From assembly GCA_026988735.1 (NCBI GenBank), contig JALSKR010000002.1, positions 1 to 27,975 of the forward strand: a DNA stretch of 27,975 nt, in the 5' to 3' direction. Positions 25,493 to 27,975 of the stretch are shown in pieces. The position numbers and the translations under genes were made by a program. Position 1 is the stretch's first letter. Each line of letters begins with the position of its first letter. The DNA comes from Sulfurimonas sp. GTDB taxonomy: Bacteria; Campylobacterota; Campylobacteria; Campylobacterales; Sulfurimonadaceae. The notes below the pieces were generated by a model. It did no database searches. It was not told where the DNA came from and was given only the letters and a program-made list of their open reading frames with translations.

Positions 25493-25753
25493 TACCAATC
25501 CCCATTAAAGAAACGAAATTTAAATTAAAAATAAACTATTAGCTACAAGGCAGACTGTTGCAGGAGCTACTGGTAGCTTCAAAATAGTCTAACGCAGTAG
25601 ATGATAGCTTATTTTTAACCCTTCGGGCAATAGTATTGCATCATATTGCTTCGTTATAAACCCTTGAGGCTACCAGTAGCCCCTGCGGGATTTCGCCTTG
25701 CACTATAATGCAATACTATTGTTTAAATATCGTTTCTTTAATGGGGATTGGTA
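25493..25753. mobile_element. 261-bp MITE-like element with 32-bp terminal inverted repeats (element B)
   Basis: The ends at 25493-25524 and 25722-25753 are inverted copies matching at 31 of 32 positions, beginning TACCAATCCCCATT. TAA flanks both sides (25490-25492 and 25754-25756) and may be a 3-bp target duplication. Including one symmetric base at each side gives 25492-25754. Inside are module B1 (arms 25527-25544 and 25603-25616), the hairpin CCCTTCGGG (25619-25627), and module B2 in inverted orientation with perfect 14-bp arms (25628-25641 and 25708-25721). B1 and B2 share core blocks with module A1 of element A. There is no internal coding sequence, but the right terminal repeat encodes the C-terminus of LpxK. 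It lies between two convergent genes and may also terminate them. Confidence 0.82.
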
Positions 25754-26630
25754 TAAGTACATCTTCTTTTACTTTTACCTCCAAGTCAAGCAGTGAAAGA
25801 GGCAGTCCGAAGTGCTCAATTTTTACATAATCTTTAAAGGTCACCAAAAGGCTCTCACTCTTGTCACGCCTGAGAATTTCTTCAAGTTCTTCTTTTGTAA
25901 AACTGTGATGGTCTTCAAAATAATGCTTCGCAATGACATCAGGAAGATATTTATCAAGCCGCTGCGGCCGGGCAATGGCGGTGACAAGGCTCATTTTCTG
26001 CCTTGGATCTCTCACGCTCACTTCTCTAAAAAAGTCTTGATCCTCTTTTACATGTAAAGCATTTTTACCTTTCCATACTCTTTCACGATATGGACCACAG
26101 GGCAGACAAAAGTTGTTTTTGGTCTCTATATCTATCAGAATATCCTGTTTTTTGATATTATGTTTGGAGTAGGCATCATCCAAAAAAATTATTTCACAGC
26201 CCAGTTCTTTTGCTTTTTGTATGGCTATTTTTCTCTCTTCAGAGACTATAACTGTAGCATTTGGAAGCTTTTTGGCATATATCATCGCTTCATCCCCACT
26301 GCTTTTAACATCACATAAAATTTCATTACCCTCTTTGACAACAATCAACCCTTTGGATGAGCGTCCATAGCCACGAAGAATAATTGCCGGTTTTGCATAG
26401 TTTTGTGCCAAAGCCGTGACAAGTGGTGTTTTTCCACTGCCGCCGACAGTTAAATTACCGACACTTATGATGGTTATAGCAAAATCCTCTGGTGTTTGTA
26501 ATTTATATCGAACATACATAATAAAGCAATAGAGCCAACTCAAGGGAAGAAGCAGATAAGAGAGAAGTTTTTGTAAAGAAGTTGGGCTGTAGAAATACTC
26601 TTCAACCCAAAAAATGAGCGTTTTTTTCAA
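25716..26630 (-). CDS. lpxK: tetraacyldisaccharide 4'-kinase, C-terminus supplied by inserted element
   Basis: LpxK phosphorylates the lipid A disaccharide at the 4' position at the inner membrane. The 304-residue protein has an N-terminal membrane-associated helix (about 22-42), the P-loop VGNLTVGGSGKTPLV (57-71), the GYGR segment and the DDAYSKHNIKKQDI region. A C-terminal HSFTKEEL and LVTFKDYVKIEHFG segment completes it. The start is TTG at 26630, directly after the aminotransferase stop. Residues 293-304 (IPIPIKETIFKQ) and the stop are encoded inside element B; without the insertion the protein would end DVLSAFV. The core appears intact, so function is probably kept. Length is close to the family norm. 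Confidence 0.93.
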   Translation of the reverse strand: MKKTLIFWVEEYFYSPTSLQKLLSYLLLPLSWLYCFIMYVRYKLQTPEDFAITIISVGNLTVGGSGKTPLVTALAQNYAKPAIILRGYGRSSKGLIVVKEGNEILCDVKSSGDEAMIYAKKLPNATVIVSEERKIAIQKAKELGCEIIFLDDAYSKHNIKKQDILIDIETKNNFCLPCGPYRERVWKGKNALHVKEDQDFFREVSVRDPRQKMSLVTAIARPQRLDKYLPDVIAKHYFEDHHSFTKEELEEILRRDKSESLLVTFKDYVKIEHFGLPLSLLDLEVKVKEDVLIPIPIKETIFKQ

Positions 26631-27767
26631 TTACACTCTCGTTTTTGCTATTTTTTTGATTTTACTTATAACAATTTGTACCTCTTCATCAGTCATACTT
26701 GCATAAATCGGCAAAGAAAGTACCTGTTGGAATGAACGCAGCGCTCTTGGAAAATCATTAACACGTAAAGCATATTTGCTTTTATAATACGATAAAAGAT
26801 GAAGCGGAATATAATGCAATCCAGCCCCGATGCCCTCTTCTTTGAGTGCTACAGCAAAAGAATCGCGGTTTTTGTCTATTTTTACTATATAAAGAGAAAA
26901 AGGATTCTCTTCATTACTCATATCCGGAGTAATAATATGATCTACCCCTTCGAGTCCTTCACTGTACATTTTGGCAATCTCTTTTTGTCTTGCAATGTTT
27001 GCATCCTGTTCTTTTACCTGCGCTCTGATATAGGCTGCATTTAAATGGCTCAGTGCATAATCATTTCCAATATCTACAACATCATAAATATACTCCAAAG
27101 CATTTTCATTGCGTACCATGGCATGATTTGCCAGCAATCTTGCTCTTTGCATGATATCTTCATCATTTGTCACAAGCATTCCGCCATTACAGATATTTTT
27201 TTTTAAATGCGGAGAAAAATTGAAACAGACTATATCTGCACCTGTTGCACCTATTTTTACGCCCTTGTATGTAGCACCCAAAGCATCACTCGCATCTTCA
27301 ACAATTTTGACATCATATATGGATGTCATAGAGTAGACCCTGTCCAAATCTACAGTCATTCCGCCAATATGCGTTATAATAACTGCTTTGAGCTTTTTGG
27401 ATTTGTTTTCTTCCAAATAATTTTCTAGTTTATTGAGATCAATATTATAAGAATCTTCAGCTATATCAATAAAAATGGGCTCAGCATCAAAATGACGAAC
27501 AACCTCCGGTACACTCGGGTGCGCATTTACACTGCAAATTACTTTGTCACCACGTTTTAAGTCAAGTGCAAGCATGGCAAGGTGCAGTGCTGATGTTCCG
27601 TGCGATGTAGCAAGAGCATACTCTGATCCGACATACTCGCGAAACTCTTCTTCAAGTTTTGGTACCTGATACAAATCTTCGCCATCAAGCACATCACTCA
27701 CATTAGAGTGTGCCGCACGGGAACTTTCATATTTACTAAAAGGGATACTCAGTTTTTCATTTTTCAT
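26631..27767 (-). CDS. DegT/DnrJ/EryC1/StrS-family aminotransferase
   Basis: A 378-residue PLP-dependent sugar aminotransferase family member. SHGTSALHLAMLAL (55-68) holds the phosphate-binding segment. VEDASDALGA (156-165) carries the PLP-ring Asp D158. The candidate Schiff-base lysine is K189 or K190 in FNFSPHLKKNICNGGMLVTN, a loop about two residues shorter than the common KNITTGEGG form. The C-terminal YIPLHLLSYYK segment is also typical. Such enzymes form amino sugars for glycans or surface polysaccharides. AGGAG sits before the ATG. It lies between probable nadE and lpxK, which are adjacent in C. jejuni as I recall, so it may be a lineage-specific addition. The sugar substrate is unknown. 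Confidence 0.9.
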   Translation of the reverse strand: MKNEKLSIPFSKYESSRAAHSNVSDVLDGEDLYQVPKLEEEFREYVGSEYALATSHGTSALHLAMLALDLKRGDKVICSVNAHPSVPEVVRHFDAEPIFIDIAEDSYNIDLNKLENYLEENKSKKLKAVIITHIGGMTVDLDRVYSMTSIYDVKIVEDASDALGATYKGVKIGATGADIVCFNFSPHLKKNICNGGMLVTNDEDIMQRARLLANHAMVRNENALEYIYDVVDIGNDYALSHLNAAYIRAQVKEQDANIARQKEIAKMYSEGLEGVDHIITPDMSNEENPFSLYIVKIDKNRDSFAVALKEEGIGAGLHYIPLHLLSYYKSKYALRVNDFPRALRSFQQVLSLPIYASMTDEEVQIVISKIKKIAKTRV

Positions 27768-27783
27768 TTTTTACTCCTAAATT

Positions 27784-27975
27784 TTATAATCCAATATCGC
27801 GTGGATAATTAAAGTCATGATTCAATGTTCTTGAAGTCAGCTTTGCAATCACAGGCATCTTTCTTTTGAAATGATTTCTAAAAATTCTTTTTATTATCAT
27901 ATCCAACATCTTTTCATCAACACCCTTTTGTATGACTTCTTCACGCGAAAGTCTCTCATCCACATAGAGTTTCAT
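27784..27975 (-). CDS. nadE: probable NAD+ synthetase, C-terminal end only
   Basis: The last 63 residues of a protein whose gene continues beyond the window. The Met at the window edge is probably internal. The sequence ends KRIFRNHFKRKMPVIAKLTSRTLNHDFNYPRDIGL. The N-x-F-KR-x-x-P segment is typical of the C-terminal tail of ammonia-dependent NAD+ synthetases, and nadE next to lpxK is the order I recall in Campylobacter jejuni (Cj0810-Cj0811). It ends 16 bases before the aminotransferase start. The assignment rests on a short fragment plus context. Confidence 0.65.
   Translation of the reverse strand: MKLYVDERLSREEVIQKGVDEKMLDMIIKRIFRNHFKRKMPVIAKLTSRTLNHDFNYPRDIGL

Noticed and set aside
23347..25721. 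Element modules as integron attC sites or as a CRISPR array
   Set aside because: No integrase-type core pair was recognised, and there are no regularly spaced identical repeats with unique spacers; the repeats are inverted, not direct.
27784..27975. A complete 63-residue gene at the window edge
   Set aside because: The Met coincides with the last base of the window and the sequence looks like the C-terminus of NAD+ synthetase, so it is a truncated view of a longer gene.

Overview
The window reads as a core chromosomal segment of a Campylobacterota (epsilonproteobacterial) genome, most like Sulfurimonas or a close relative. The reasons are low GC, very dense operons, and recognisable gene orders. 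The block fabZ-lpxA-clpX-mreB-mreC-(outer membrane protein)-carB is, as far as I recall, the order seen in Campylobacter jejuni. The block hemC/proS/hemA/ispB plus two small family proteins, together with a UPF0323 lipoprotein and a glutathionylspermidine-synthase-like protein, recalls the Helicobacter pylori HP0232-HP0242 neighbourhood. nadE and lpxK are neighbours in C. jejuni. No search was run; identifications come from reading motifs and protein sequences.

Layout. (1) 1-2818, minus strand: histidine kinase, response regulator, then an OprD-like porin (3' part outside the window) with its own sigma70-like promoter. (2) 2943-15585, plus strand: ppiB and queH (queH probably initiates at a rare ATT codon), then lipid/envelope and shape genes fabZ-lpxA-clpX-mreB-mreC and a MipA/OmpV-like protein, then carB, a compact TsaC/Sua5-like protein, a small membrane protein, a UPF0323 lipoprotein and an ATP-grasp glutathionylspermidine-synthase-like protein, closed by a hairpin terminator. 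(3) 23261 down to 15618, minus strand: argB, DUF2018, a small secreted protein, a long-chain polyprenyl diphosphate synthase, hemA, proS, fxsA, a DsbC/G-like protein and hemC, almost without gaps. This cluster supplies arginine, quinone side chains, tetrapyrrole and periplasmic thiol-redox functions, fitting a respiratory chemolithotroph. (4) 23311-25754: a 277-bp inverted-repeat element, an HdeD-like membrane protein, an APC-type permease, and a second 263-bp inverted-repeat element. (5) 25716-27975, minus strand: lpxK, a DegT-family aminotransferase and the C-terminal end of probable nadE.

The most unusual content is the pair of non-coding elements at 23311-23587 and 25493-25753. Their terminal inverted repeats differ, but both are built as TIR, hairpin module, short CCCTNCGGG hairpin, inverted module, TIR. 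Three of the four modules share conserved blocks (AAGGC, GCAGG, AACG) separated by stems that change sequence while keeping base pairing. They look like members of a modular MITE-like or structured-repeat family that I cannot name. The second copy has inserted at the 3' end of lpxK, so the last 12 codons and stop of LpxK come from its terminal repeat. The pre-insertion site can be reconstructed.
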